Notes: generated from the letters alone by a model not told the origin. A stretch of DNA of 15,473 nt from Actinomycetota bacterium (GCA_018400395.1 JAGYMN010000024.1:1-15473), one strand, 5' to 3'. Positions 1 through 8,395 are shown, counted from the stretch's first letter. Made by a program: numbers and translations.

Positions 1-2
1 AA

Positions 3-1388
3 AAAATTTACTGGCAAGTGCAGGTAAAGATCATGTTTTTCCCTCTTATACTGGTACCGGTAATCATCCTGTTTTTAACCGGGTTTTTGCAGTCGTACCA
101 TCAGGGTTCATCTCAGGATGCCATGCAAAATATAGGCGCATCAGGCATGCCGGTAACGGTATGTGCAAGGGGCCGGGTCACAGATCATCCGTCAGTCCTT
201 TATGGAAATACCTGTTTTGACATGGCAGTCAAACAGCTGCAATATATCCAGTCCAGCACAGGTGAAAGAAGTACGAAGGGGCTCCAGGATTTTACTGTAA
301 CTGTCAGGCTGGAGGGTTTTAACGAGATGAATATATCAAGAGACGATTTTCTGGAGATAAGAGGAAGAATTTATAACTCCGGGGACAGAATCTTTATAAA
401 GTCCTGGAATGGTGATGTGAATTTCCTGGAGAGAAGCAGGCCTTATGAGGTTTTATGGCAATTAAGGCAAAATATATACAGGTGTGTAAAGCTTACATTC
501 GAGAGATATCTTGAATACGGTGATGCACATCTGGCAGAGGCCCTTGTTCTTGGAAACAGAAATAGGATATCAGATTACCTTTATGATACATTCAAAAAAA
601 GCGGTACCGCTCACCTTATAGCAATTTCCGGGATGCACATATCATTTCTTGCACTTATTATTTACATGTTTGCAGGAAACAGGTCAAAAAAGACGGCTGT
701 TGCTGTCCTGATAATAATAATCCTTTTATTATATAATTTTATACTTGGGTCAAAGGCAAGTGTGCAGAGAGCTACAATCTGGGCAGTATCTGCGGTAGTT
801 GCTGAAAACTGGCACAGGGAAAACACGGCACCCAGGATACTCTGTATCTCCTTTATAATACTGCTTGTTATAAATCCGGGATTCTCGGATGATGCCGGAT
901 TCTGGCTTTCGTTTTCAGCAATGTCGGGAATAGTATTTATCTATCCTGTTTTCAGAAAAATTTCCGGGTTGTTTAAAATAACAAAAAAAATGGCAGATAA
1001 TTATTTTGCAGGCACGTTAATGGCCACAATTTCAATACATATAGCATGCGGTCCCGTTATGCTTTACTATTTTGGAAGCCTGCCTCTTATTTCGCCCCTG
1101 TCAAATGTTTTTATACTGCCGTTCTTCTACCCCCTTATATTCATGCTTTTCCTTTCTGCATTTTTAAGTATCATCTGGCCGCCTGCAGGAGGGGCGGTAC
1201 TTAGAGGTACCCCTGTTTTATTTGATATTGTAACAAAGGTTGCAGAATTTTTCTCAGGGCCGTGGGTTCCTGCTATTGAAAAGGCTGACCTATCAACCGT
1301 CAGGCTGTTCATTTACTATTTACTTTTATTTTCAGGGGCACTTGCAGCAGAATTTCTAATTGATAAAAAATTTGATTTTTATAGGTAA
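3..1388 (+). CDS. comEC: ComEC/Rec2-type DNA-uptake channel protein, 5' end probably outside the window, no metallo-beta-lactamase domain
   Basis: Membrane channel that carries single-stranded DNA across the cytoplasmic membrane in natural transformation. Numbering from the GTG at 18, residues 5-25 form a hydrophobic helix and about 45-135 a beta-rich region, as in the DUF4131/OB-like domain. The competence-domain signature SGTAHLIAISGMH lies at 195-207, followed by a series of membrane helices to the end. The frame is open to the first base of the window and no ribosome-binding site precedes the GTG, so I treat the gene as partial at its 5' end. ComEC proteins of about 750 residues usually continue into a C-terminal metallo-beta-lactamase domain. 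This one stops right after the membrane region, and holA begins 51 bases later. Shorter ComEC forms without that domain are known. Family call is firm; activity in DNA uptake is inferred. Confidence 0.88.
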   Translation, partial: KIYWQVQVKIMFFPLILVPVIILFLTGFLQSYHQGSSQDAMQNIGASGMPVTVCARGRVTDHPSVLYGNTCFDMAVKQLQYIQSSTGERSTKGLQDFTVTVRLEGFNEMNISRDDFLEIRGRIYNSGDRIFIKSWNGDVNFLERSRPYEVLWQLRQNIYRCVKLTFERYLEYGDAHLAEALVLGNRNRISDYLYDTFKKSGTAHLIAISGMHISFLALIIYMFAGNRSKKTAVAVLIIIILLLYNFILGSKASVQRATIWAVSAVVAENWHRENTAPRILCISFIILLVINPGFSDDAGFWLSFSAMSGIVFIYPVFRKISGLFKITKKMADNYFAGTLMATISIHIACGPVMLYYFGSLPLISPLSNVFILPFFYPLIFMLFLSAFLSIIWPPAGGAVLRGTPVLFDIVTKVAEFFSGPWVPAIEKADLSTVRLFIYYLLLFSGALAAEFLIDKKFDFYR

Positions 1389-1428
1389 GTATTGGAGAAT
1401 TAAAAAACATAACGGTGAAAGGCTATCC

Positions 1429-1442
1429 GGGAGGCATATATT
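1429..1442 (+). promoter_or_regulatory. Ribosome-binding site that decides the AUU start of holA
   Basis: GGGAGG at 1429-1434 is followed by five bases and then ATT at 1440-1442. It is the only strong Shine-Dalgarno match near the holA N-terminus, and its spacing is optimal for ATT. A nine-codon frame starting GTG at 1415 ends in TAA at 1442-1444, overlapping the last base of the ATT codon, so termination and re-initiation coupling is also conceivable. Confidence 0.6.
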
Positions 1443-2450
1443 AAAAACCTTAAAAAAGTATATCTTTATATAAGCAGGGATAAGGGCCTGCTTGATAAAA
1501 AGCTGGACGAGATAAAAGGACACAGCATTACAGGTGATGCAGATCTAAAGGTTTTTGACGCAGAAGGAAGCAGGGACCTGGAGGGTTTCGAGGATTTTGT
1601 TTCTTCTTCTTCTCTTTTTTCATCCAGAAAGATTGCCATGGTAAAGAATATAAACAGGGCGTCATCTGAAGCCGGTAAGATACTGGAGAGAATATTAACA
1701 GAAGAATTAAGTGGAGACGCAGGGGAAGAAGATAGCGGTCAGCCTGCTGTGCTGTATATATTTACGGCATCGGATGAGAGGATAAAAAGGGGCATAACCG
1801 AACTGGTAAAAAAGGCCGGAATTGTAAAAAAACTGAAAACCCCTTCACCGGGTGATCTGATGAGATGGCTTGAAAAAAAGGCTTCTTCGGATTCGGTATG
1901 CTTTGCTGCCGGTGCAAAGGAGTTACTTGTCGAAAATGTAGGCCTGGATATGAAAAGGCTTGAAAATGAATACAACAAGCTTTTTGAATATATAAGTTCG
2001 GAGGATAAAAAGGAAATAGACACCCTGGCTGTAAAAAATCTGGTAAGCAGGGCCTGCTCAATGAAAATATTCGACATCGTTGATTATATTGGAGAAAGGG
2101 ACAAAGATAAAAGCTTTAAAGCCCTTGAAGATGTTCTGAAGGAAGATAAGGATCTGCTGGGGTTTGCAACTCTTGCCCACAGGATGTTTAAAAGTATGCT
2201 GTATATAAAAACCGGGGGCGGAAGAGATTCCGCAACCGGTTATCTATCCAGGAACACCAGGATGCCGCCTTATTTCATCGGCAAAATGGTCAATAAATAC
2301 ATCAAGTTTTCAAAAAATTATTCGCTTCCCGAAATAGCCTGCATATTCGGTATTTTAAATGAACATGACATCGCTATAAGAAAGGGAACTTTTGAAAGAA
2401 GTAAACTTTCCAGGACTATAATAGCACGCATAACAGATATAAGCGCCTGA
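1440..2450 (+). CDS. holA: DNA polymerase III delta subunit (clamp loader), apparent AUU start
   Basis: Delta subunit of the clamp loader, which opens the beta sliding clamp for loading onto primed DNA. The first in-frame ATG (1638) would leave 270 residues and remove much of the N-terminal domain. The same frame is open upstream and encodes a typical delta N-terminus (KKVYLYISRDKGLLDKK). Above it there are in-frame stops at 1401, 1410 and 1416, and no ATG, GTG or TTG lies between 1419 and 1638. A perfect GGGAGG at 1429-1434 sits five bases before ATT at 1440. Starting there gives 336 residues, the usual family length, with the AAA+-like N-terminal domain, middle domain and helical C-terminal collar region all present. 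It follows comEC in the same direction, as in many Gram-positives. An assembly error near 1440 or a frameshift are the alternatives to AUU initiation. Confidence 0.87.
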   Translation: MKNLKKVYLYISRDKGLLDKKLDEIKGHSITGDADLKVFDAEGSRDLEGFEDFVSSSSLFSSRKIAMVKNINRASSEAGKILERILTEELSGDAGEEDSGQPAVLYIFTASDERIKRGITELVKKAGIVKKLKTPSPGDLMRWLEKKASSDSVCFAAGAKELLVENVGLDMKRLENEYNKLFEYISSEDKKEIDTLAVKNLVSRACSMKIFDIVDYIGERDKDKSFKALEDVLKEDKDLLGFATLAHRMFKSMLYIKTGGGRDSATGYLSRNTRMPPYFIGKMVNKYIKFSKNYSLPEIACIFGILNEHDIAIRKGTFERSKLSRTIIARITDISA

Positions 2451-2485
2451 ACCCCGGCTGTATGTGTTTTTCAGCTTGTTATTTA

Positions 2486-2752
2486 CTATTTGTTCAGGCT
2501 GTTTAAAAGTTTTGCGGCGCTGGATTTTTTATTGGCAGCGTAATTTTTATGTACAGCACTGCTTTTTACGGCTTTATCCAGAGCTTTATTTAATTTATTG
2601 AATGCATCCTGTGCTTTTTGTACATCTTTGGATTCCACCATTTCTATAAGATCTTTCTGGGTGGTTCTTATTCTGGATTTCAGCATCCTATTTTTTAACG
2701 TCTTTTTTTTATTCTGTCTATCCCTTTTTATCTGGGATTTAATATTCGGCAT
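2486..2752 (-). CDS. rpsT: 30S ribosomal protein S20
   Basis: Primary 16S rRNA-binding protein of the small subunit. The 88-residue product starts MPNIKSQIKRDRQNKKK, is strongly basic throughout, and ends with the typical HKNYAANKKSSAAKLLNSL helix; both length and termini match bacterial S20. I chose the ATG at 2752 rather than one 36 bases further upstream. It gives the canonical MPNIKSQ start, and GGAGG lies eight bases before it, inside what would otherwise be coding sequence. The gene is transcribed alone, against holA (gap 35 bases) and divergently from murJ. rpsT beside holA and lepA is a conserved arrangement. S20 synthesis is autoregulated in E. coli; nothing visible here shows that. 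Confidence 0.96.
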   Translation of the reverse strand: MPNIKSQIKRDRQNKKKTLKNRMLKSRIRTTQKDLIEMVESKDVQKAQDAFNKLNKALDKAVKSSAVHKNYAANKKSSAAKLLNSLNK

Positions 2753-2798
2753 CAGCATTTCCTCCAAAAAATTAAGTCTACATGGCAAACGAAGATAA

Positions 2799-2807
2799 AT
2801 TTTAGCA
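2799..2807 (-). promoter_or_regulatory. Candidate extended -10 promoter of rpsT
   Basis: Reading the minus strand, TGCTAAAAT (plus-strand 2807 down to 2799) is an extended -10 element (TGn plus TAAAAT, five of six consensus bases). No convincing -35 is seen 17 bases upstream, which is normal for extended -10 promoters. Transcription would begin near 2792 and give a leader of about 40 bases before the rpsT ATG. Confidence 0.5.
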
Positions 2808-2851
2808 CTTTTTCAGATAAATAAAAACACTTATTATTGGCTTAATTTAGA

Positions 2852-2860
2852 TGTTATAAT
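2852..2860 (+). promoter_or_regulatory. Candidate extended -10 promoter of murJ-lepA
   Basis: TGTTATAAT is a perfect extended -10 element (TGn plus TATAAT). The -35 position holds only AT-rich sequence. Transcription would start near 2867, about 38 bases before the murJ ATG. It is divergent from the rpsT promoter, about 50 bases away. Confidence 0.6.
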
Positions 2861-2904
2861 ACAATCCTTGAATTAAATAAAAAAGGCCTTAAAAAGATAT
2901 ATTT

Positions 2905-4494
2905 ATGAATGAAGATTACCTGATTTCCAGGAAAAGGATATTTTCGGCCACCCTGTTTGTAGTAATTGCAATACTTCTTTCCAAGCTTTCCGGGCTTGCA
3001 AGGGATCAGATAATGGCAGGTTTCTTCGGGCTTAATTATGATGTCGATGCTTTCACCTGGGCATATTTTATTCCCAATCTTTTCAGAGTTCTTTTTGCGG
3101 AGTCGCTTATTGTAGCAGCTTTCATACCAATATATTCGCTTTACCTGAAGAAAAAAAGATATGAGGATGCGAAGATCTTTGTCAGCTCAATGGCAAATAT
3201 AATGCTTATTCTGTTTGTTGTAATTGCTGCTGTTATATTTATCCTGTCCCCACAGATAGGGATGCTTCTGTCAGGGATCTCAGGTAATAATATGGATATA
3301 ACAAAATTTGTTGTGATGAACAGGATAATGATATTTTCCCTGGTGCTGCTCAGCCTTTCGGGACTGGCCACCGGGATACTGAATTCGCACAACATTTTTA
3401 CAATACCGTCGCTGGCCCCCTTTATGCTTAATGTAGTGACTATAATATGTGTGGTATTTTTGTTCAGGGACCTGGGCATATATTCGATGGCTCTGGGGGT
3501 GATGATAGGATCAGTGCTTCACCTGGCGATACAATTCCCGCAGCTTAAGGCTTCAAAACTGGTTTACAGACCGGTTATCGATTTTAAGCATAAGGGCATA
3601 AAGGAGATATTCTCACTTATGTTTCCAATACTTTTAAGCCTGGGAGCCGTTCAGCTCAACAACAGTGTCGACAATTTTTTCGCGCTCAATCTGGGTGGCG
3701 GAAACACTACTGCGCTGACACTTTCCTGGAGGGTGGCAAATCTTCCGCTGGGAGTATTCTCTGTTGCGGTGGTTACAGTACTCTATCCGCTCCTTTCAAG
3801 GCAGGCTGCAGAAAATAATATAGAAGGCATCAAAGAAAGCTTCTCCCTGGGGATAAGGGAGATAGGCTATGTGATGGTACCTGCTTCATGCGGCCTGGTG
3901 ATACTTTCTTACCCTGTAATAAAGGTTCTTTTCGAGCATTATAATTTCGGCCCGCAGGATACGGCCAGGGTCTCTTTCATACTTATCTTTCACAGCCTTG
4001 GCCTGGTATTTTTCGGCCTGCTTATGATACTCAACCGGATTTTCTATTCTTTCAAGAATGTAAGGACACCCCTTAAGGTGGCAGGTGTTTCAATTCTGAT
4101 AAATCTGCTCCTGGACTGGATACTGGTAAAGTTTATGGATGCCGGCGGTCTTGCGCTTTCAACCACCCTTGTTGCAATTTTCAATGTTGCGGCTCTGCTT
4201 GTAATACTCAGAAAAAATATAGGAGAGCTTGGAGCAGTAAGGATAATAAGGTCCTACTACAAAATACTGGTATCCTCGGCCATTATGAGCGGCGTGGTAT
4301 ATATTGTCTGGAGGTATGCTTCTTTTTATGCATACAGGAATCTCTTCTGGCTTATAGGGACACTGGCCGGAACAATAATACTGGGCGGCGGGGTGTATGT
4401 GGGGATCACTGTTCTTTTAAAGATGGATGAAGTAAGATTTGTAATAAATATTCTGGGAGGCCGCAGAAGCGGGACCCCGGGGGACGGTAAGTAA
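2905..4494 (+). CDS. murJ: Lipid II flippase MurJ
   Basis: MOP-superfamily transporter that moves lipid II from the inner to the outer leaflet of the cytoplasmic membrane for peptidoglycan synthesis. The 529-residue protein is hydrophobic throughout, consistent with the 14 helices of MurJ. The N-terminal family pattern is clear: SGLARDQIMAGFFG (29-42), then VDAF and PNLFRVLFAE (57-66). R33, D48 and R61 align by eye with E. coli R24, D39 and R52 in the central cavity; a lysine (K27) replaces E. coli R18. The short tail after the last helix is basic and glycine-rich. No strong Shine-Dalgarno precedes the ATG (only AAAAAGG about 18 bases away), so the start is a little uncertain, although the N-terminus has the expected length. 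It is followed after one base by lepA, implying one transcript. A generic polysaccharide flippase is the alternative, less likely from the N-terminal motifs. Confidence 0.92.
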   Translation: MNEDYLISRKRIFSATLFVVIAILLSKLSGLARDQIMAGFFGLNYDVDAFTWAYFIPNLFRVLFAESLIVAAFIPIYSLYLKKKRYEDAKIFVSSMANIMLILFVVIAAVIFILSPQIGMLLSGISGNNMDITKFVVMNRIMIFSLVLLSLSGLATGILNSHNIFTIPSLAPFMLNVVTIICVVFLFRDLGIYSMALGVMIGSVLHLAIQFPQLKASKLVYRPVIDFKHKGIKEIFSLMFPILLSLGAVQLNNSVDNFFALNLGGGNTTALTLSWRVANLPLGVFSVAVVTVLYPLLSRQAAENNIEGIKESFSLGIREIGYVMVPASCGLVILSYPVIKVLFEHYNFGPQDTARVSFILIFHSLGLVFFGLLMILNRIFYSFKNVRTPLKVAGVSILINLLLDWILVKFMDAGGLALSTTLVAIFNVAALLVILRKNIGELGAVRIIRSYYKILVSSAIMSGVVYIVWRYASFYAYRNLFWLIGTLAGTIILGGGVYVGITVLLKMDEVRFVINILGGRRSGTPGDGK

Positions 4495-4495
4495 G

Positions 4496-6304
4496 TTGAC
4501 AGACAAAAACCTTATAAGAAACTTTTCAATAATCGCCCATATAGACCATGGCAAATCCACCCTTGCCGACAGGATACTTGAGATTACAAGAACGGTGAGC
4601 AAGAGGGAGATGCTGGAACAATACCTGGATGACATGGATCTTGAAAGGGAGAGGGGTATAACCATCAAAGCGCATGCAGTAAGGGTCCTTTATAAGAATA
4701 AGCCGGACAGCAGAGAGTATATATTTAATTTAATAGACACGCCCGGACATGTGGACTTTACCTATGAAGTATCGCGCAGTCTTGCTGCCTGCGAGGGGGC
4801 AATACTGGTGGTGGATGCCACTCAGGGCATACAGGCGCAGACACTTGCAAATGTATACCTGGCAATGGGAGGGGACCTGGAGATAATACCGGTGATAAAC
4901 AAGATAGACTTAAAGAGCGCAAGAGCTGATGAAGTGGCTGAGGAACTGGGCAAGATACTGGGAATAGAAAAAGATGAAATACTGCTGGTGAGTGCAAAGA
5001 CAGGAGAGGGTATAGACCGGGTCCTTGAAAGTATAATAATATCTATACCTCCGCCCCGGGGGGACGAAGAGAGCCCCCTGCAGGCACTTGTTTTTGACAG
5101 CCAGTACGATTCATACAGAGGAGTTGTAGCGCTTATAAGGGTTGTAAACGGAAAGCTTGCCGCAGGTATGAAAGTAAGGTTTATGGCTGAAAATATAATA
5201 TCTGATGTAGAAGAAGTGGGAATATTCGGACCCGGTATGATAAAAAAGCCCTCTATTTCAGCAGGCGAGGTGGGATATATGATCACAGGTATAAAGGAAG
5301 TAGAGCATATTGTAGTGGGAGATACAGTGACTTCATTTTCAGAACCTGCAGATTCTGCCCTCCCCGGCTATAAAAAGCCCAAACCCATGGTATATTCCGG
5401 TCTTTTCCCCATCGAAGGCGGAGATTATGAAGACTTAAGGGATGCTCTTGGAAAGCTGGCCTTGAACGATTCGTCCCTGGATTTTATACCGGAAGCCTCA
5501 AATGCCCTTGGTTTTGGTTTCAGGTGCGGGTTTCTGGGCCTGCTTCATATGGAGATAATAAAAGAGAGGCTAAAAAGAGAATACGGACTCAGGCTCATAA
5601 GTACTTCCCCAAATGTCGCATACAGGATAACTTTAAGCGATGGCGAGGTAAGAGAGGTGAAGAGGCCTTCTGATTTTCCCGAGCAGGAAAAGATCGCAGA
5701 CATCCAGGAGCCTTATGCAAAAGTCACCATTATAAGCCCGAAAGAACATATTGGGAAGATAATGAAACTTGTGGAATCAAAAAGAGGAGATTTTGCAGAT
5801 ATGGTATATATCTCCATGGAAAGAGTAGAGCTAACATACATTATGCCCCTTTCAGAGATAATAGTGGATTTTTTTGACCGTCTTAAATCAATCTCTTCAG
5901 GATATGCCTCCCTGGACTATGAGGTAACCGGATACCGGCAGTCCGAGCTTGTCAAACTCGACATACTTGTTGCAGGTGACAGAGTGGATGAATTGTCAGC
6001 GATAACCCATAAGGATAATGCCTACCACATCGGCAGGGAGCTTGCATCAAGACTGAGAAAAGTCGTGCCCCGGCAGAACTTCGAGGTATCAATACAGGCT
6101 GCTATCGGCAAAAGGGTGATAGCCAGAGAAAGGATCGCACCCTACAGGAAGGACGTGACATCAGGGCTTTACGGCGGGGATGTGACAAGGAAACGCAAAG
6201 TACTTGAAAAACAGAAGGAAGGGAAAAAAAGGATGAAAAAAATCGGAAGGGTTGAGATACCTGATGACGCCTTTATGAGCTTTTACGAAATAAGCAGGGA
6301 ATGA
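4496..6304 (+). CDS. lepA: Elongation factor 4 (LepA), ribosomal GTPase
   Basis: Translational GTPase that acts on the ribosome during elongation or subunit biogenesis. The 602-residue product has the family length and all G motifs: G1 AHIDHGKST (14-22), G2 GITIKA (54-59), G3 DTPGH (81-85), G4 NKID (135-138) and G5 SAKTG (166-170). The EF-G-like domains II, III and V follow. The C-terminal LepA-specific domain is recognisable from GLYGGDVTRKRK (557-568) and a lysine-rich helix. EF-G domain IV is absent, as expected. The start is TTG at 4496, one base after the murJ stop; it gives the standard N-terminus of the family (LIRNFSIIAHIDHGKS), and no ATG serves better. Translational coupling to murJ is likely because only a loose G-rich stretch precedes it. 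Confidence 0.97.
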   Translation: MTDKNLIRNFSIIAHIDHGKSTLADRILEITRTVSKREMLEQYLDDMDLERERGITIKAHAVRVLYKNKPDSREYIFNLIDTPGHVDFTYEVSRSLAACEGAILVVDATQGIQAQTLANVYLAMGGDLEIIPVINKIDLKSARADEVAEELGKILGIEKDEILLVSAKTGEGIDRVLESIIISIPPPRGDEESPLQALVFDSQYDSYRGVVALIRVVNGKLAAGMKVRFMAENIISDVEEVGIFGPGMIKKPSISAGEVGYMITGIKEVEHIVVGDTVTSFSEPADSALPGYKKPKPMVYSGLFPIEGGDYEDLRDALGKLALNDSSLDFIPEASNALGFGFRCGFLGLLHMEIIKERLKREYGLRLISTSPNVAYRITLSDGEVREVKRPSDFPEQEKIADIQEPYAKVTIISPKEHIGKIMKLVESKRGDFADMVYISMERVELTYIMPLSEIIVDFFDRLKSISSGYASLDYEVTGYRQSELVKLDILVAGDRVDELSAITHKDNAYHIGRELASRLRKVVPRQNFEVSIQAAIGKRVIARERIAPYRKDVTSGLYGGDVTRKRKVLEKQKEGKKRMKKIGRVEIPDDAFMSFYEISRE

Positions 6305-6428
6305 ATATAGCAGGTACACGGAGTATATTAAAAATAAGTTCTCTTATGTATTCTATTTTAGTAAAATATATGATAAATTTTCAGGATTTGAAAACAATAT
6401 AGTTATAAACTTCGGAAAAGGAGAAAAG

Positions 6429-6962
6429 ATGAAAAAGTTATTAGCTGCGGCTGCAGCAGTTGCATCTGCAATTATGATTATAGTATTTATGGGAGGGTGC
6501 GTTGGCCAGAAGATAGCAGAAAAGGTAACTGAAGAAGCTATTGAAAGGGCAATAGAAAAAGAGAGCGGTGAAGGGGAAGTAAATATAGATACTGATGAAC
6601 AATCGATGCAGATACAGTCCGATGAAGGAGAAGCCGAATTCGGGACCGGTGCAGAGCTCCCCGAAGATTTCCCTGGAAACGTACCACTATATAGCGGCAT
6701 GCAGATAACGACTTCCTGGAAGATTTCTGAAGGAGAAGAGACCAGTTATTCCATAACAGCAGTTTCTGAAATGGGAGTTGATGAAATATTCGGCTGGTAC
6801 AAAGATAATCTGGGCGGATGGGAGATAAGCGGGGAATATTCTCTTGATACAGAAGAAGGAAGGACATCCTCGCTTAATGCTTCAAAAGGAGAAGTAGAGA
6901 TAACCCTGATGATAATGGAAAATGAGGAAGGTACAACCATTGTGCAGTCTGTGACGGAATAA
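6429..6962 (+). CDS. Small lipoprotein of unknown function
   Basis: I do not recognise a named family with certainty. The 177-residue product begins with a lipoprotein signal peptide: KK at 2-3, an alanine-rich hydrophobic core, and lipobox MGGC with the modified cysteine at 24. Residues 30-75 are strongly acidic and probably a flexible linker off the membrane. From about 77 there is a compact domain starting ELPEDFPGNVPLYSG, with later GWYKDNLGGWEISG (132-145). This pattern (P-x-D-F-P, P-L-Y-x-G, then F-Y/W-Y-K-x-x-L-x-x-W) resembles unnamed lipoproteins of Gram-positives and Chloroflexi, as far as I can recall. The start is well supported by AAAGGAG eight bases or so upstream. It lies alone after lepA (gap 124 bases), with no clear promoter. 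The function is unknown; surface exposure is inferred. Confidence 0.85.
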   Translation: MKKLLAAAAAVASAIMIIVFMGGCVGQKIAEKVTEEAIERAIEKESGEGEVNIDTDEQSMQIQSDEGEAEFGTGAELPEDFPGNVPLYSGMQITTSWKISEGEETSYSITAVSEMGVDEIFGWYKDNLGGWEISGEYSLDTEEGRTSSLNASKGEVEITLMIMENEEGTTIVQSVTE

Positions 6963-7033
6963 AATCTTCACAAATCATGAGATAGCAGTGAAATGAAAAT
7001 ACTCAGATATATGGGACCGGTGGAGCAGGTATA

Positions 7034-8200
7034 ATGGAAAATTTTGTTTTTGAAAATCCGACCAGGATAATTTTTGGAAAAGATACCCACAAAGTTGTCG
7101 GCAAGGAGGTTAAAAAGTACTCGGACAGGATCCTTTTACATTACGGCATGGGGAGCATAAAGAAGTCGGGCCTGTATGACCGGATAATACAATCCCTAAA
7201 AAAAGAAAAAATAGAGTTCTTTGAGCTGGGCGGTGTAAAACCAAACCCGGGGCTGGACTTAACCATTAAAGGATCAGGGATCTGCAGGAAAGAAGGAATA
7301 GACTTCATCCTTGCAGCAGGAGGAGGCAGCGTTATTGATTCTGCCAAGGCTATCGCCCTCAATGTCCCATACAAAGGTGGAAATATGTGGGATTTTGTAA
7401 CAGGAAGGGCAGTACCTGTTACCGCACTTCCGGTAGGGGTGATACTCACCATACCTGCATCCGGCAGTGAATCAAGTGATGCTGCAGTAATCACTAACGA
7501 GGACAGGATGATAAAGAAAGGGTATCACAGTGACCTCATAAGACCTGTTTTTGCCATATTAAATCCAGAACTTGCTTTTACCCTTCCGGACCAGCAGCTT
7601 GCAAGCGGCGCTGCAGATATAATGGCACATGTAATGGAAAGATATTTTACCAGAACCAAAAATACTGATCTTACCGACAGGCTGTGCGAGGCTGCCATGA
7701 GAACCGTTATGGAAAATGCACCTCTGGCACTGAAGTACCGCAGGGATTATAATGCCACCGCTGAGCTTATGTGGGCAGGAAACCTGGCGCATAACGGACT
7801 TTTAAGTACGGGAAGGACAGGCGACTGGGGATCTCATAAAATAGGCCATGAGCTGAGCACCTGTTACGGAGTTCCGCATGGCTCTTCGCTTTCAATTGTA
7901 TTTCCGGCATGGATAAAATATGTATATAACAGGGATATAGATATGTTCTACAAGTTTTCAGTAAGAGTATTTGACGTGGACCCGTGTTTCGGTACGCCGG
8001 AGGATGTAATAAATAAAGGTATTGAAAGACTTGTGTCATTTTACAGGAAACTCGGCCTTCCCACATCACTGGGGGAAATTGGTGCCGGTAAAGAAAAGTT
8101 CGAAGAAATGGCAGAAAAGGCAACTCTTTACGGGCCAATAGGCAATTATATAAGGCTTGAAATGCAGGACGTGATCAATATTTACAACCTGGCATTATAA
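7034..8200 (+). CDS. Iron-containing (group III) alcohol dehydrogenase, YqhD/BdhA type
   Basis: NAD(P)H-dependent, metal-dependent dehydrogenase that interconverts aldehydes and primary alcohols such as butanal and butanol. The 388-residue length matches YqhD and clostridial BdhA. The nucleotide-binding GGGSVIDSAKAIA lies at 96-108. The metal ligands D195, H199, H268 and H282 are all present, in ASGAADIMAHVMERYF and GDWGSHKIGHELSTCYGVPHG-like segments; their spacing equals that of E. coli YqhD (D194, H198, H267, H281). The usual glutamate of the IEHELS motif is glycine here (IGHELS). A GGAG lies about eight bases before the ATG at 7034. It stands alone between the lipoprotein and fhs, so no pathway partner can be read from context. 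Substrate range cannot be told from sequence; a role in disposing of excess reductant is an inference. Confidence 0.9.
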   Translation: MENFVFENPTRIIFGKDTHKVVGKEVKKYSDRILLHYGMGSIKKSGLYDRIIQSLKKEKIEFFELGGVKPNPGLDLTIKGSGICRKEGIDFILAAGGGSVIDSAKAIALNVPYKGGNMWDFVTGRAVPVTALPVGVILTIPASGSESSDAAVITNEDRMIKKGYHSDLIRPVFAILNPELAFTLPDQQLASGAADIMAHVMERYFTRTKNTDLTDRLCEAAMRTVMENAPLALKYRRDYNATAELMWAGNLAHNGLLSTGRTGDWGSHKIGHELSTCYGVPHGSSLSIVFPAWIKYVYNRDIDMFYKFSVRVFDVDPCFGTPEDVINKGIERLVSFYRKLGLPTSLGEIGAGKEKFEEMAEKATLYGPIGNYIRLEMQDVINIYNLAL

Positions 8201-8367
8201 ATAACAAAATAATCCGGCCCGGTTTTCTGCATAAGCAGTTTCTGGCTATCTATAAAATTGCAGGGACCTTATCGTCTTAAAAATATTCAATATGATAATT
8301 ATAATACACTGTTAAAAAATCTTACCTGTGCTGCAGTAAAACACCGTGTAATCGATACAATAAAAAC

Positions 8368-8395
8368 TTGTAAATAATATTGCATTATATATAAT
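8368..8395 (+). promoter_or_regulatory. Candidate sigma-70-type promoter for fhs
   Basis: TTGTAA (8368-8373), 16 bases, then TATAAT (8390-8395), with -10 perfect and -35 matching four of six consensus bases. Transcription would start near 8402 and give a leader of about 280 bases. A second candidate (TTAAAA, 17 bases, TATAAT at 8300-8305) lies upstream. In sequence this AT-rich, some chance matches are expected. Confidence 0.4.

Noticed and set aside
1415..1444. Nine-codon frame GTG to TAA as a real peptide gene
   Set aside because: No ribosome-binding site at suitable distance before the GTG; its interior carries the holA Shine-Dalgarno instead.
2445..2499. GCCTGAAC (2445-2452) and GTTCAGGC (2492-2499) as a holA/rpsT bidirectional terminator
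   Set aside because: The arms lie inside or at the two coding ends with a 39-base loop and no T-run; too weak to call.
4822..5286. Long antisense open frames inside lepA and other genes
   Set aside because: They overlap strongly conserved genes on the opposite strand, lack ribosome-binding sites and encode low-complexity Ser/Ile/Pro-rich products.
6334..6347. ATAAG-TTCT-CTTAT hairpin after lepA as terminator
   Set aside because: Short and almost all A/T, with a broken T stretch; stability too low to claim.
8228..8239. CTGC-ATAA-GCAG as terminator of the dehydrogenase gene
   Set aside because: Only four pairs followed by three T; not distinguishable from chance.
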